In this document: positions 27,060 through 38,285 of the stretch, piece after piece
How positions within the stretch are numbered: position 1 is the stretch's first letter
How the letters are laid out: each line of letters starts with the position of its first letter
NCBI RefSeq assembly: GCF_027596085.1
Contig: NC_072460.1
Span: 8,976,231 to 9,040,230, forward strand
Source of the DNA: Anoplopoma fimbria
Taxonomy: Eukaryota > Chordata > Actinopteri > Perciformes > Anoplopomatidae
DNA length: 64,000 nucleotides
Direction: 5' to 3'
The notes under the pieces: generated by a model
Told to the model about the DNA's origin: nothing
What the model saw: only the letters and a program-made list of their open reading frames with translations
Database searches by the model: none
Position numbers and translations under genes: made by a program

Positions 27060-28090
27060 AAATATTTTTCCGACTCTAGACCAAACATTCTTATGTGCTA
27101 TGAAGTCAGAGGGTGCAGGTGTTTATCATGGGCTGACAGGTGTTCTACTGAAACTTAACAACTGCAGATACAATTTGAGGCTTTCAACCTTCACTGAATT
27201 TGAACGTTTGTATCAAGTGTCCTGCTTGGTCAACGGATAAGTGGTTCTATATACTATTCTCTCCAAAAAACCTGCTTTGTATTTAAACAAGCATATTATT
27301 GGCTGATATAAATGCAGAGTTTTAAAGTTCTCAAATATAAACTTCAGTGTTGGCCTCACAAATCCAGTATCCTTCAGGTTAAGCATGCGTGGACTCAGTT
27401 AATACCATGACAGTATGCCCATTAGAGTTCAATACCATACATTGCATACATTTTCATCCATACTTTCCCTTGTTTTTGTGTCTTAACTGCCTATTTGAGA
27501 TAACACATTTTGAAGTTGCTGTAGTATTGAGGGAGAATGTTGCAGACGCTAAACGGTCTGAAATGTAATCACTCCTCACCGTCAGTGTATGGCTTGTTTT
27601 TGACAACATTAATGAAAGAACACTACGGCGAAATCAAGTCTTCTCTTTACCTTTCACTTAATCATTGTCTCGCATGACACGGAAGACACCGGTTGGAACA
27701 TGAGTGAGCGTTCTAGGAGTGTTTGTAGTGTTGGAGCACAGAAAGCCGAGCTCAGTTTTCTCTAAAAGATTTTTAGTGTCATGGCTGAATATTGAGGTGA
27801 GTTCATTCTCTTTTTTTCTCTCTCATTTGTTCCTTTTCTTCCTCTCTTTTTCGCTCTATATCTTTTTCGCTCTGTATCACACTTTCTCTCTATCTTTCTC
27901 TCTTGTCTTTCTCTGTCTTTTTCTCTCTCACATTCTCTCTTCTCGCTTTCTCTCTCTCTCATGTTCTCTTTTTTTCTTTTTCTACCTTTCTACACAGGAG
28001 AGATTTGAACTGCACTGAAAATGATTTTATAGACAGGAATCACCTGGAACTTCACAGAGCATCACAGCATGCACTGAGGCAGCTGCTGGA
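27060..28090. other. Intergenic with a polypyrimidine block
   Basis: No gene is recognised. 27806-27985 is a TCTCTTT/TTTCTCT-rich low-complexity tract, so the open frames across it (rich in Ser, Leu and Phe, or Arg, Glu and Lys on the other strand) are composition artefacts. Confidence 0.6.
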
Positions 28091-28106
28091 ACAACATGAT
28101 CTAGTG

Positions 28107-28407
28107 CAGTGGTTCTCAAATGGGGGTTGAGATGAAAAAATATATATTTAAAATTAGCATCCATTCAAAAATCCTTTAAAAATAGTTATTTAATAAATAT
28201 TCAATAAAATATAAGTGTAAGTTCATAAACTGAATTTAATGTAACAATGCAATCGTCAGTGTTGGCTTTAATAAATCAGACACTGATGGCACAGCGCTGT
28301 GTATTACATCTTTTTTTCAACCTAAAATGCTTTGCGCTTTTAGGGGTACTTGGCTAAAAAAGTATTTCACAGGGGGTACATCACTGAAAAGAGGTTGAGA
28401 ACCACTG
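28107..28407 (-). mobile_element. hAT-type MITE with perfect 8-bp target duplication
   Basis: The ends are CAGTGGTTCTCAAATGGGG and GAGGTTGAGAACCACTG. It is flanked by identical ATCTAGTG at 28099-28106 and 28408-28415. The interior matches 1337-1681 in reverse complement (for example the CAGACACTGATGGCACAGCG block), with a deletion near one end. It is about 301 bp, with no coding region. Confidence 0.92.
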
Positions 28408-28668
28408 ATCTAGTGGATGTGTTGAGATGAATGAATGCTGACAAAAGACTAGATACCTGGGCTCACTCTACCTGTCTCGATTAGACAGGTTTTATTTTTT
28501 TTTTAAAGTGCAGAATGGGGCCTGTTGGTTTTACTGATCACTAACTTAAAGTTTAAAAACGCATACTGGCATTTTAACACTGAAAAAGGATATTTTTTGT
28601 TTTGTTTGTGGTTTTAAGGGAAGAAAATATGATTTAAGATCTTAAAAACATTTGTGGTATTTTGGGAA

Positions 28669-30580
28669 GGTGCAGATAAAGCAGCTCTGTCGAGATCACA
28701 TTAAGGATTTGCTCTTACACCTACTGGGCACTAATGCCCAGGCAGATGGTCGGGTCATGCTTCCTGAGTGCAGCGCTGATGGTGCCTGGTAGGTCCATCC
28801 TGGACAATGTGTCCTAATTGGAGATTGTTTGGACATCTCTAGTTCTTTGGGCATTACAACTGGTCTCATTTCTCTAGACCAGGAAAAAGGCTTTTGACCG
28901 GGTTGAGCACCGTTACCTCTGGAGCCCAGGTCTATTAGATATGTAATATATATAAGCCCAGGCCCAGGTCTCATAGCTATGATCAAGGTTTTGAAACGAG
29001 ACATTGAGAGTGTACTGAAAATGAATGGAGGTGTTAGTGCTCCCTTTAGGGTGCTTGGAGGGTTGAGACAGGGCTGCTCTCTCTCAGGGATGCTGGCTAT
29101 TGAACCCATGTTGTGCAAAATCAATTAGTGAACTGGGGACTATTGTTCGAGACTTTGGCCCCATTTCTGCCTCGAAGGATAACTGTCTACCAGGGGGGTT
29201 GACCTTTAAAAAGGGACGTTTTAAGTATCTTGGTGTATACGTTGGAAAATAAAATATTGTCCAGAAGAACTTGGAGGGGGTGGAAGAGAAACTAGAAGGA
29301 AGACTGGCTAAGTGGATTTGGCTTTGGTTACAGGCCATCTTAGTGGACTTTTTCTGGGAGAGGCTGCTTTGGGTCCCTCAGAGTGTACTGTTTTTACCAA
29401 AAGAAGAGGGAAGACGGGGTCTGGTCCACATTGAAGGCAGAGTTTGTCCAAATATATCTCACAGGTCCAACAGATGTGCTTTGACGAGACGTAACAAACA
29501 GTTTTTTAAAGAGGGCAGCTGGTCTGGGAGTAGACCCTGCACTCTCTTTAATGGATTTTTATCTTTTATTATTTTGTGGACTACCCCCTTGTTATCAGGC
29601 ACTTTTTAAGATGAGGAACTTTTTTAATGGAAGAAACTGGAACCTGCTTGCTCGCTGCACTGGCTACTAGAAGAATATCCAGGACAGCACCACACTAGGT
29701 CTCAGCAGCATGCTATGCTCCTCTGGGACCACCCTGAGGAAAGTGGTAGATGTAGCCGGTCCTGGACTGACGGACGCACCTGCAGTGGCGTTCCTCTTAG
29801 ACTGATGTCTGTTCGGCAGAGCGGGAGCATCCTGAGCAGGTGGGCTGAGAGGCTGACGGAGGAGGGCAACATGCTGCAGGAGTACGGCAGAGGAGAGGAA
29901 ACTCCTGATGAGACTGATCCCTTTCCAGAACTGTTTTTTGTTCCAAATCTGCATGGGGTTGGAAATGTAAGCTTGTGGACCTGTATACAGCTAAAAGGAA
30001 ATCTTTCTATACACACTGTGTCAAAGTGCTGAAGAAAAGCAAACTAAACGGGAGAGCTGACACAGTGTGGAGACAGAAACTGGATGTGGACAGTGGTGTG
30101 AAACCAGTATGGAGAGTTTTATTCAAACCTCCCATTAAATAAGGAACTGGAGACTTACAGTGGAAGATTTGAAATGGTGCTATTGCAGTCAGCGCTTTTA
30201 TCTCTGCTATTAACCCTTCTGTTTCCAGTGAGTGTCCATTCCGCGGGTCACTGGAGACTGTTTTTCACAGTTGTTATCAATGCAAAAGACTCTGTCACCT
30301 TTTAATGCACTGCAGTTTGTTTTTATACAGTTCTGTGAAACGTGGTCTCAGAATACCTTCATCTTAGGAATCTATTGTAAAAAAGTTAATGCCTCAAAGT
30401 GGCAGCTGCTCAACCTGATAGTGGGAGAGGCTTAACTGGTGATCTACAGCAGCAAAAAGAGCAGAGTGGAGGGCAGGACAGGGCAGGAAGCACTTCCTGT
30501 TTTCATGTCCTTGGTCAAAGCCATAGTTTGGGTGCATTTAAATATTTTTAAAGGTATGAACAACTAAATGATTTTATTGA
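28669..30580 (+). pseudogene. Tx1/L1-like LINE, ORF2 remnant
   Basis: Translation gives LDQEKAFDRVEHRYLW (28874-28921), KMNGGVSAPFRV, GLRQGCSLSGML (about 29060-29095) and IEPMLCKI. After a gap come KYLGVYVG (about 29223-29248), LEGRLAKW and an LPKEEGRRGLVHIEGR block (about 29395-29440). C-terminal pieces follow to about 30580. This is the order of a Tx1-group (L1-clade) reverse transcriptase. Stops and frameshifts are frequent. The stretch that should carry the catalytic [FY]ADD box between CKI and the YLGV block is missing, so the element is dead by internal deletion. The 5' end and ORF1 are absent. Confidence 0.8.
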
Positions 30581-32937
30581 AAAATTGTGCATGAAGAAGC
30601 AATGTATTGTGCGGCAGGAGACATTTTAAGATTCAACACTCCTTTTAGGTAAAGTTTGAAGAATCAGTGTTTTTTAAAATATATATATTTTTAAATCAAA
30701 ATAATCTCTCTCTCGCTCTCTCTCTCGCTCTCTCTCTCATGTGTGTCTGATTTAATGTTTAACAGCAGTCAAAAGGAACTATTTTTGGCATAATTCATAT
30801 AGATCATTGCATTGCAAACTTCAATCATAATATCTGTTTTTGTCTTAAGACTATGTTTTCAACAATTTTTTTTAGACTTAAAAAAAAAAAAATCTAATTT
30901 CAATATTTGGTATCAAATCATTACTGTTTTTGAGCCAGCAGATGGCAGTATGACGTCACTGACCAGATAACCTTCCGTCAAATCCAGGTATCAAACTAAA
31001 ATTTACACAAAGTGACACATTTCAGAGCCCCTTTCCTCAAAAGTTCCTAGAAAGGGGTTCAAAAGTAATTTGTTTGTTTAAACTTGTTAGTAAGGTGCAG
31101 CAGCTAACATTTAGACATAAAGCAATCCTCATCAGAGTAAGGAGGGGCAGTGGGGGTGCAGGCGTTTGACAATATACCACTGGTATATTATTAGCATCCA
31201 GAACCCGTTCATCATAATTCTTTAATAAGCAACTTGAAGGGGTTTATGATAAAAGGAACATTTGTCATTTTAGGAATAAGAGCAATATCATATTAGTCTT
31301 AGAATACTGATGAACACAAAACCAAATTTGAGTGTCTAAAAGTGGTCAGACTGAGAGTGTCTTTCTGTCCCATTCAGCCTGTAAGACAAAGCTAGAGAAA
31401 GTCATGCCATGCCATTTGTGCCATTGTAGTATTTCTTCAAGCCCATTCTGATGTGTGCTGTCAACCCTTTTATGATATATTCTGTTATCAAAAAGACTGT
31501 AGTGTTCAATTTGAGTTTTACTGACAAGACAAGACAAGACGAAATGTCCTCAATAAGGGGGCTTTCATGGGTCTCCATGCTCCCTTCTTCTCATTCATGT
31601 CTTCACAAAGAACCTCATTCACACACATACGGGAAGATATGGGGATCAGAATACACTGTGATGACTTGGATCAGTTACATTACAAGCTTTTTAACGGCAC
31701 TCACTCAGTTTAAGCTTTCATGTCATTTTTCTTCAGGACAGACCCTTGTTGATAAATCAGAATGTTATACGATTCAGGCTTTGGCCAGTAGATGCTCTGC
31801 TAGATGTAACAGAAATATATGATCCTGTTAATCCTCATCCTGCTCACTTGGTCCTTTGAACACTTGATTTGTTCATCTTAGCTAAAGTTATCTTAAATAA
31901 GAGTGTGCTTTTATTTAGTAATAAAGATATTTGATTAGAAGAGTGTGCTGGTCATATTATTGTGTGATTGACCGGAATGGCAAACACATTTTTACAGGGA
32001 GGTCTTTTAATGTGGATGAAATGCCTTAAATATATTAGATCTACAGAATAAGTAGATTCAACTTCAGATATTAAATTGTATGTCAAATGTCCAGCAAAAT
32101 GAGTTGAGTAATTGATCCAGCTGTTTACAATTTATGATGCAACAATTTGTAAATTTTAGTCTTTAAAAGAGAAATCCTCAAATGCCATGATTGACATGTT
32201 TAGTTATATATTTGTACATCTATATTTATTTTGTTCACAGTATCCCAAACTATATTTAGGATTGACACTTTTTTAATTCCTCCCTGATTTTTTTGTAGGT
32301 TTATAGCCTTTATATGTCATGTACAGATCTTTTTCTCTTTATTGTGAAATTGAATGTTGATGCACACCAACACATTTAGGAGATTTCTGAAAAAGAGTTC
32401 ATGTTTGGGGCTTATCTTGAAAAGTTGTGTCATTCACTTAACTGTGAGTAAACTGGACTCGCTGCTCTTACGACAGTTAAAGATATAGGTGCTTTAAAGA
32501 ACAGGGCCCTATGAATCAAGTCCTATGAATCTCAAAAACAGAGATGAGAGGAGCGATAGCTCTTCATTTTCAAGTGCCCTCATGGTCACATTTAAAACAC
32601 CACAAACATAGAAATTATAACAACTCAATCGGCAGAGTCTTTTCTTTCTCTTGATAATAATATCTTGGTGATTGGACTCCCGTTCTTTTTCAAATGAACC
32701 TAAAATGAACCTCAATTGTATCTTGAATTAACCCAAAACGAACCCTCAATGATACAGCTGTCTCAGAACTGTTAATATATGCGACTTCTTCGGGCAGTAG
32801 TAGCCACACAGTCAAAATTTCTTGCGAAATGTTCTAGTTTGATCTTATTAGCCTGTTTTATTATCCTATTCATTTAGTTATGTTGATTAGTTGTTTACGG
32901 TTCTCTGTTAGCTGTTAGCCTTTCATTATTGTCGCTA
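30581..32937. other. Intergenic, no gene recognised
   Basis: AT-rich sequence with a short (CTCTCTCG)n block near 30704-30740 and a (GACAA)n run near 31524-31541. Open frames up to about 120 codons have no recognisable domain. Confidence 0.4.
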
Positions 32938-33376
32938 GTGTAAATGGTAAGTTGTAAATGGACTGTACTTACAGCCGTTTTCTAGTCTTTCGACCAATCA
33001 AAGCGCTTAAACACTACATTTCATCATTCACCCATTCACACCCATGCCTTAACCCATGCCCAACCATGATGCTTTTCCTTAACTTAATAAAGTGGATTTG
33101 TTTGCTAAACCTAAGTCGTCACGAAAATAATGTCGTTCCGAGTGACACGAAAATAACCCGCAATTCGTAACCAATAGATTTTATTTTGTGACTGTTTCAC
33201 GAATTGCCATGAGACTGTGTTGAACCATTCATACTCATTCTCACACCGATGGAACAGCCTTCTGGAGCACCTTGGGGTTAAGTATCTTGCTCAAGGACAC
33301 ACCGACATGGACTCATGGAGCCGGGGATCTAACCACGGATCTTCTGATTGGAGGACTACCCTGCTCTACCTCACCT
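32938..33376 (-). mobile_element. tRNA-derived SINE with internal insertion
   Basis: On the minus strand it begins GGTGAGGTAGAGCAGGGTAG and shows a decayed B box GGTTAGATCCCC (about 33331-33342). It passes through GTGTCCTTGAGCAAGATACT and CTTAACCCCAAGGTGCTCCA and ends with GCGCTTTGATTGGTCGAAAG and the ACTTACCATTTAC tail. About 160 bp in the middle (33061-33222, with CACGAAAATAATGTCG and ACACGAAAATAACCCG) looks like a later insertion. A tail fragment of the same family lies at 36313-36402. Confidence 0.65.
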
Positions 33377-34732
33377 TTAAGGACAACCCTTAGGTTATTA
33401 TTATTATGATTATTATTAATAATAATCAAAATAATCATATATTAATTATATAGAAATATTAACAATAGGCACAGCTCCAACAAGTCACAAAGAAAGTGAG
33501 AACCTTTAAGTTCAGTCAATAACAAATATAATGCAAACATTGTACTAAATGTACCAAATGGATCCCGTGCAGACTGGAGATGTTATTCAACCGCTCAGCA
33601 TCATCATGCTATCCACTTTTACTCCTGTGAAAAATTGTTCAATGAATAGGCACTTCAGACAGCTATTTAGCAAAATAAATGCATCTTGCATGGTGGATCT
33701 GTGCTGCTTGATCAACAAAATGGAAACATTGATCCCAGAGGTGGCTCTCAGCCTCATGAAGGTCCCATGCTCTGCTGGCCTGTGAGCCCGTCTTGTTCTT
33801 GCTGTAATCGCCTGTGAAAAAACAAGTTAGCGATGCTCTCGACAGAGCCCTAACACGCCAGCAAACATTAAAAAATATCCGACCATAAGAAATTAGCTAT
33901 GTTTCCAGTGGCGTCTTTAGCTTTTGGAAATCTTTGACTTTATTTTTGTATTTGTCACTGGGTAGAGTATGACTGATTTGTATCTCTTCTCTTCAGTAAT
34001 GCTATCCACTTTAATTGCTGATTTGAATTTAGACAGCTTGGGACATATTTACTATTCACCTCAAGTCTCCATCATTCTTCAGAACTTCAGTGTTTAGAAT
34101 GATCCGGTGCTATCCTCTCTGTATATTCATGTTGCTGTTTTTTTTAGTGCCTGATGGGATGTTATCTGCGATTCCTGACCCACATGGAGACAATACATGT
34201 GATCTCACAGTTTGAACTTAGATGTCAGCCACACATCAGGCTCGGTTTGGGAAACTGCTGTGGAACTCTGAAACCCAAAGCCCCTGCAAACCGACCGTTT
34301 ATGCACCATGTCTCTGTATCAAATGCCCACTCATAATCTTGATTACTGGGGTTTGGCTATGGTGGCCAAACCAGTCATTGCATCCCCTACAATTGGTAAA
34401 AGGATGTTAAAAATTGTATGGAAATAATTCTCTTCAGTTGAAATTGGATTAGTGTTTAAGCTAACATTTGGGTTTCACTTGTTTAGTGAGACCTCCATGC
34501 TCCTGATGCAGAGGCAAAGGAACAGCAGCCAATTCAGCGGCGTAAAGCTGACTGAGTATGGAACATCCTGTCAAGCATTGGGACATAAATACAAGGGAGA
34601 GAAGAGAAGAGAAGAAAAAGAAGAACAGGGAAAAGTGGTTGGAGCCCCGGTTTTACCGTGATCCCACTCGTTTGAACTACAAACACATACTGAAAAAATT
34701 GCAGCACTAAGGAGGGTTCACCGTGCCACAAT

Positions 34733-34808
<76 letters not shown>

Positions 34809-35630
34809 CTCACATAGCCATGATAACCTCTGCTGCTGGACCGGACTTTCCCAGAAATTAAAATTTTGCTACATTTAGAATTAAATAAGTGCAAATAAAA
34901 ATCTTGTTTTAGTTTAATTAGAATGAACCAGCGGTTTTAAGTCCAACATTTCTCATGAACCTGAGTGATGTTGCTGAATATACATATACAGCAGCATGAA
35001 TATTTTTTTAAAAAACATGCACAGAAGCACATCCCGAAATGGATTGGACAGAAATACTGGTATATTTGAAGTGTATTTATTGTTATTGTTTTGCATATTT
35101 TTTCAAAGGGGGCAAACACCATGTTGTTTGGAGCAGGAAGGCCTGACTTTTGCTGTTTGGTGAACTGGGGCATTGTGGGGCATCAGACGCATCACTTCAT
35201 GGCTCGGTCCCCAAGATCGATTAAGTGAAACCAATTGACACACTGCGTAGTAAATGGGGGCTGCTACTTTCATGTGGCTCACACAGACTCTTTTCTTTTT
35301 GCTATTTGTGAAGGCGCGTCTGATATAACTGATTAATACGAAAACAAGCAACCAGCCTATCACATGATATGGAGGCTGCAGAACAGTGCATGTCAGTGGA
35401 GGACATTGGGACAGATGGGACCCTACTGACGGCACAAACTTATCAGGGTCAAATGTTTCAGCGGGCATTCTGCTCTGCCAGTTTGTTAGAGTACCTGAAG
35501 CCACGTTAACTCAACTGAAAGGTGATTAAAAGTATTATTCTAGAGGCCTTCAGAGGTCACATTATCCAGCCATTAAAAGGAATTATAAAAAACTAGATTT
35601 TCTTGCACAAAACGTTACCATTTTTTTATC
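33377..35630. other. Intergenic, no gene recognised
   Basis: Contains an AAT/ATT palindromic patch at 33397-33440 and the (AT)n tract at 34734-34805. A 133-codon open frame on the minus strand at 35103-35504 has no domain I recognise and no splice or promoter context. Confidence 0.4.
34734..34805. repeat. (AT)n microsatellite, about 72 bp
   Basis: Uninterrupted AT dinucleotides. The tract is self-complementary and likely to be polymorphic. Confidence 0.95.
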
Positions 35631-35639
35631 CTGGCAATT

Positions 35640-36200
35640 GTCTGGCACCCCCTCAGATTCATTTTACCATCTCTTGAGGGATCCTGTTCCCCACAGCTTT
35701 ATTACATTTTTGCAAAGAAGTCTATTAAATCAGTTGCTTTTTAATCTCTATGTAAAACATTTAGATAATGAATGGCCCAACCTGTTGGAAAATGTCCAAC
35801 TAGTGTTAAGGGACACAAGTATGAGACTTATTCACTTTCAAATGATTAACCATATCAGTCCTCCTAATAAAGGATTTAGACTCAAGCTGATAGAAAACCC
35901 TAATTGCCAGAGCAGCCATGAGAATGTCTCTCTGTGTGCAGAAGATTAGAATAACACATCCAAACTCAAGCAGTCTGCTTGCTATTAGGTGGTCCATCTC
36001 CACTCAGACACATATTATGTATGTATGCCCTTACCTCATAATTCCAATGTTGATGAATATTGTTTTCCTTTCATTGTTAGTTCCCCTAATTACAGACGGG
36101 GGGTTGATTTATTTATTTTCCTCTTCTGTTTATTAAGTTTGTTTCCCCCAAATTCCTTTCTCTCATTTTGTTGATTGTTTGTTGGCTTATGTCTGTGATT
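35640..36200 (+). pseudogene. L1-like LINE ORF2 C-terminal fragment
   Basis: The frame from about 35640 contains WPNLLENVQLVLRDTSMRLI, then HFQMINHISPPNKGFRLKLI and ENPNC. This resembles the part of L1/Tx1-like ORF2 after the reverse transcriptase: the W..I..N block, R.I.FK.LHR..TP, then the S..C start of the zinc knuckle. Stops follow soon after. It is a short fragment, recognised by pattern only. Confidence 0.5.
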
Positions 36201-36312
36201 CTCTTGTGCTCTGTTATCGGCTGTATAGAATGTAGCGATTAATATGTATATACATCGCTCAGAATTTGGTCAAATGGAACTAGTTAAATGCTCTTAAAAT
36301 GACATCCACTGA

Positions 36313-36402
36313 ATGGTAAATGGACTTCCAACCACTCAAAGCGCTTAAACACTACATGTCATCATTCACCCAATCATACCCATTCATACACCGCCATGAT
36401 GC
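36313..36402 (-). mobile_element. SINE 3' fragment
   Basis: GAATGGTAAATGGACTTCCA, ACCACTCAAAGCGCTTAAAC and CACTACATGTCATCATTCAC match the tail of the SINE at 32938-33376; the head is absent. Confidence 0.6.
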
Positions 36403-36404
36403 TG

Positions 36405-36500
36405 GAAATGCTTATCCATATCTTAACTTGTCCCTGTGGCATGGCCTATGTGTGGCAACAACATATTTGTTGGAATTGAGAATAGGAGAACATATGGCTG
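36405..36500 (+). pseudogene. Penelope-like GIY-YIG endonuclease fragment
   Basis: One frame reads CPCGMAYV (about 36431-36454) and the next frame, after a slip, reads YLLELRIGEHMAAV (about 36465-36506). Penelope-like elements carry a C-terminal GIY-YIG endonuclease of the form CPCG..Y(V/I)G.T...L..RI.EH..AI. The order and spacing fit, but the glycine of the second motif is lost and nothing convincing follows. It is a dead fragment. Confidence 0.45.
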
Positions 36501-36619
36501 CAGTTCCAAATATAATATGGAATTCAAAATTGTTTGCCCTCATATGCTTGTCATGGATGGGGCAAAAGACAACATTATGTGAGAAGTTTGTGAAGCGCTG
36601 CACTGTAATAAAAATTGAA

Positions 36620-37310
36620 AAGTAATTATTAGAGTAAATATTCCTGCAGCTGGGGCACCAATAAATCACTGATAAAATACTGTCCCATAAAATTACAGTA
36701 GTTTTCCATAATTCAAATACAGTTTTTATCTTTATTTTTACATGCTATATATTGTATTTTTGGGGCTTTTTCTTGTTGAATGAGGGGAATCTCCTGTAAA
36801 CCTGTAAAAATAATTAAATTAGCTACAAGTATAGTAGAACACTGCTATAATACAAATGGTAAGGCTCAAAATTGCAGATTCCTGTTTTTCATTCAGTTTT
36901 TTTTATATAATTTGATGTCAAAAATCTTGTTTTTTGACCAATATTTAATGAAATATAATCTTAAATCAACCATAAAAAATGTATTTACCTTTAAAGAATT
37001 GTCGAAATGCTGTTGTCAAATTGGTTATCAGGGTTACAACAAAATACTGTTAATTTCTGATAAAAGTTAGGAAAGTATGCCCACCTGTAACAACACTGGA
37101 TTTTACCTTTAAAAAAATTCCAAACAGTCCAAACACTGTTATTAAACAAACAATTATGATTATAATTGCAACACTAAACTGTTGATTTTAGATTTTATTA
37201 AGTACAACTCATCAAAATATTAGCTATCTCTAAAAATATATCTTTACATATAACAAAGTGGATTTACCCTTCACACAGATAATAAGATTTATAATTACTA
37301 TATGACCACT
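36620..37310. other. AT-rich intergenic, no feature recognised
   Basis: Very AT-rich sequence. No gene, repeat ends or structural motif could be supported. Confidence 0.4.
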
Positions 37311-38285
37311 TCAATTCAATTCAATTCAGTTTATTTTGTATAGCCCAGAATCACAAATTACAAATTTGCCTCAGAGGGCTTTACAATCTGTGCACATGCG
37401 ACATCCTCTGTCCTTCCCTCACATCGGCACAGGAAAAACTCCCCTAAAAAACCCCTTTAACAGGGAGAAAAAAGGAAGAAACCTATGGGAGAACGACAGA
37501 GGAGGGATCCTTCTCCCAGGATGGACAGAATGCAATAGATGTCATGTGTACAGAATGAGCAGCATAACAGAGATACAACACATTCAATGTATATGACATA
37601 AATGATTCATATAATAAGACTACTTATAATAACAGCAGCAATTATTACAGTAGAATTATAGCCATGAAAATAGGGATAGTAATGTGACTAATAATAATAA
37701 TCGAAGTAGCAGTGGGTGTCAGTCGGCTCACAGCAGGAGGCACAACTACGGTCCAGGTACCACAACGATTCATGGAAACCTGCAGAACGAGAAAGCAAAA
37801 GGGCTTCAGGGTGGAAGTAAAGCTAAAATGCTTAATGGTACAGGTAATAGTAATAGTAATGTGACTAGTAATAATAATAATGGTGGTAGCAGTCGGTGTC
37901 AGCAGGGCCGTAGCAGGATGCACGTCCACGGTCCAGGTACAGCCACGATTTATAGAAGCCTGCGAAGCGAGAAAGCACAAAGACTCCAGGGTACAAGCAA
38001 GTCAATAAGCGTAATAGTACAGGCAATAATAATAGTAATGTGACTAATAATGATAGTGGTAGTAGTAGTGGGTGTCAGCAGGGCCTCAGTAGGTGGCACG
38101 ATGACAGTCCAAATATAACCCCGATTCCTGGGAACCTGCGAGGCGAGAAAGCACAAGAACTCCGGGGAAGAAGCAAAATCAGTAATGTGCATAAATAGGA
38201 GATTAATACATAAAGAAGGAGGGAGAGAAGAGGAGAGAGGAGCTCAGCGTATCCTATCCTAACTTCAATTTCTAAAATATCATCT
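37311..38285 (-). mobile_element. Dispersed teleost repeat, probable LINE 3' tail, copy B (longest)
   Basis: It opens with (TTCAA)3 and CAGTTTATTTTGTATAGCCC, then runs almost identically to 7590-8330. It has more of the ~137-bp units (near 37700, 37840 and 38010) and extends through AGAAGGAGGGAGAGAAGAGG and GGAGCTCAGCG to about 38285. Each unit has an AATAGTAATGTGACTA stretch, a GTGTCAGCAGGGCC stretch and a GCGAGAAAGCA stretch. Read on the minus strand it would be the 3' part of a LINE with a (TTGAA)n tail. Confidence 0.7.

Noticed and set aside
27762..27962. Arg/Glu/Lys-rich frame on the minus strand
   Set aside because: Translation of a CT-rich low-complexity tract.
35103..35504. 133-codon frame on the minus strand
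   Set aside because: No recognised domain or neighbouring exon; plausible chance frame or unnamed repeat.
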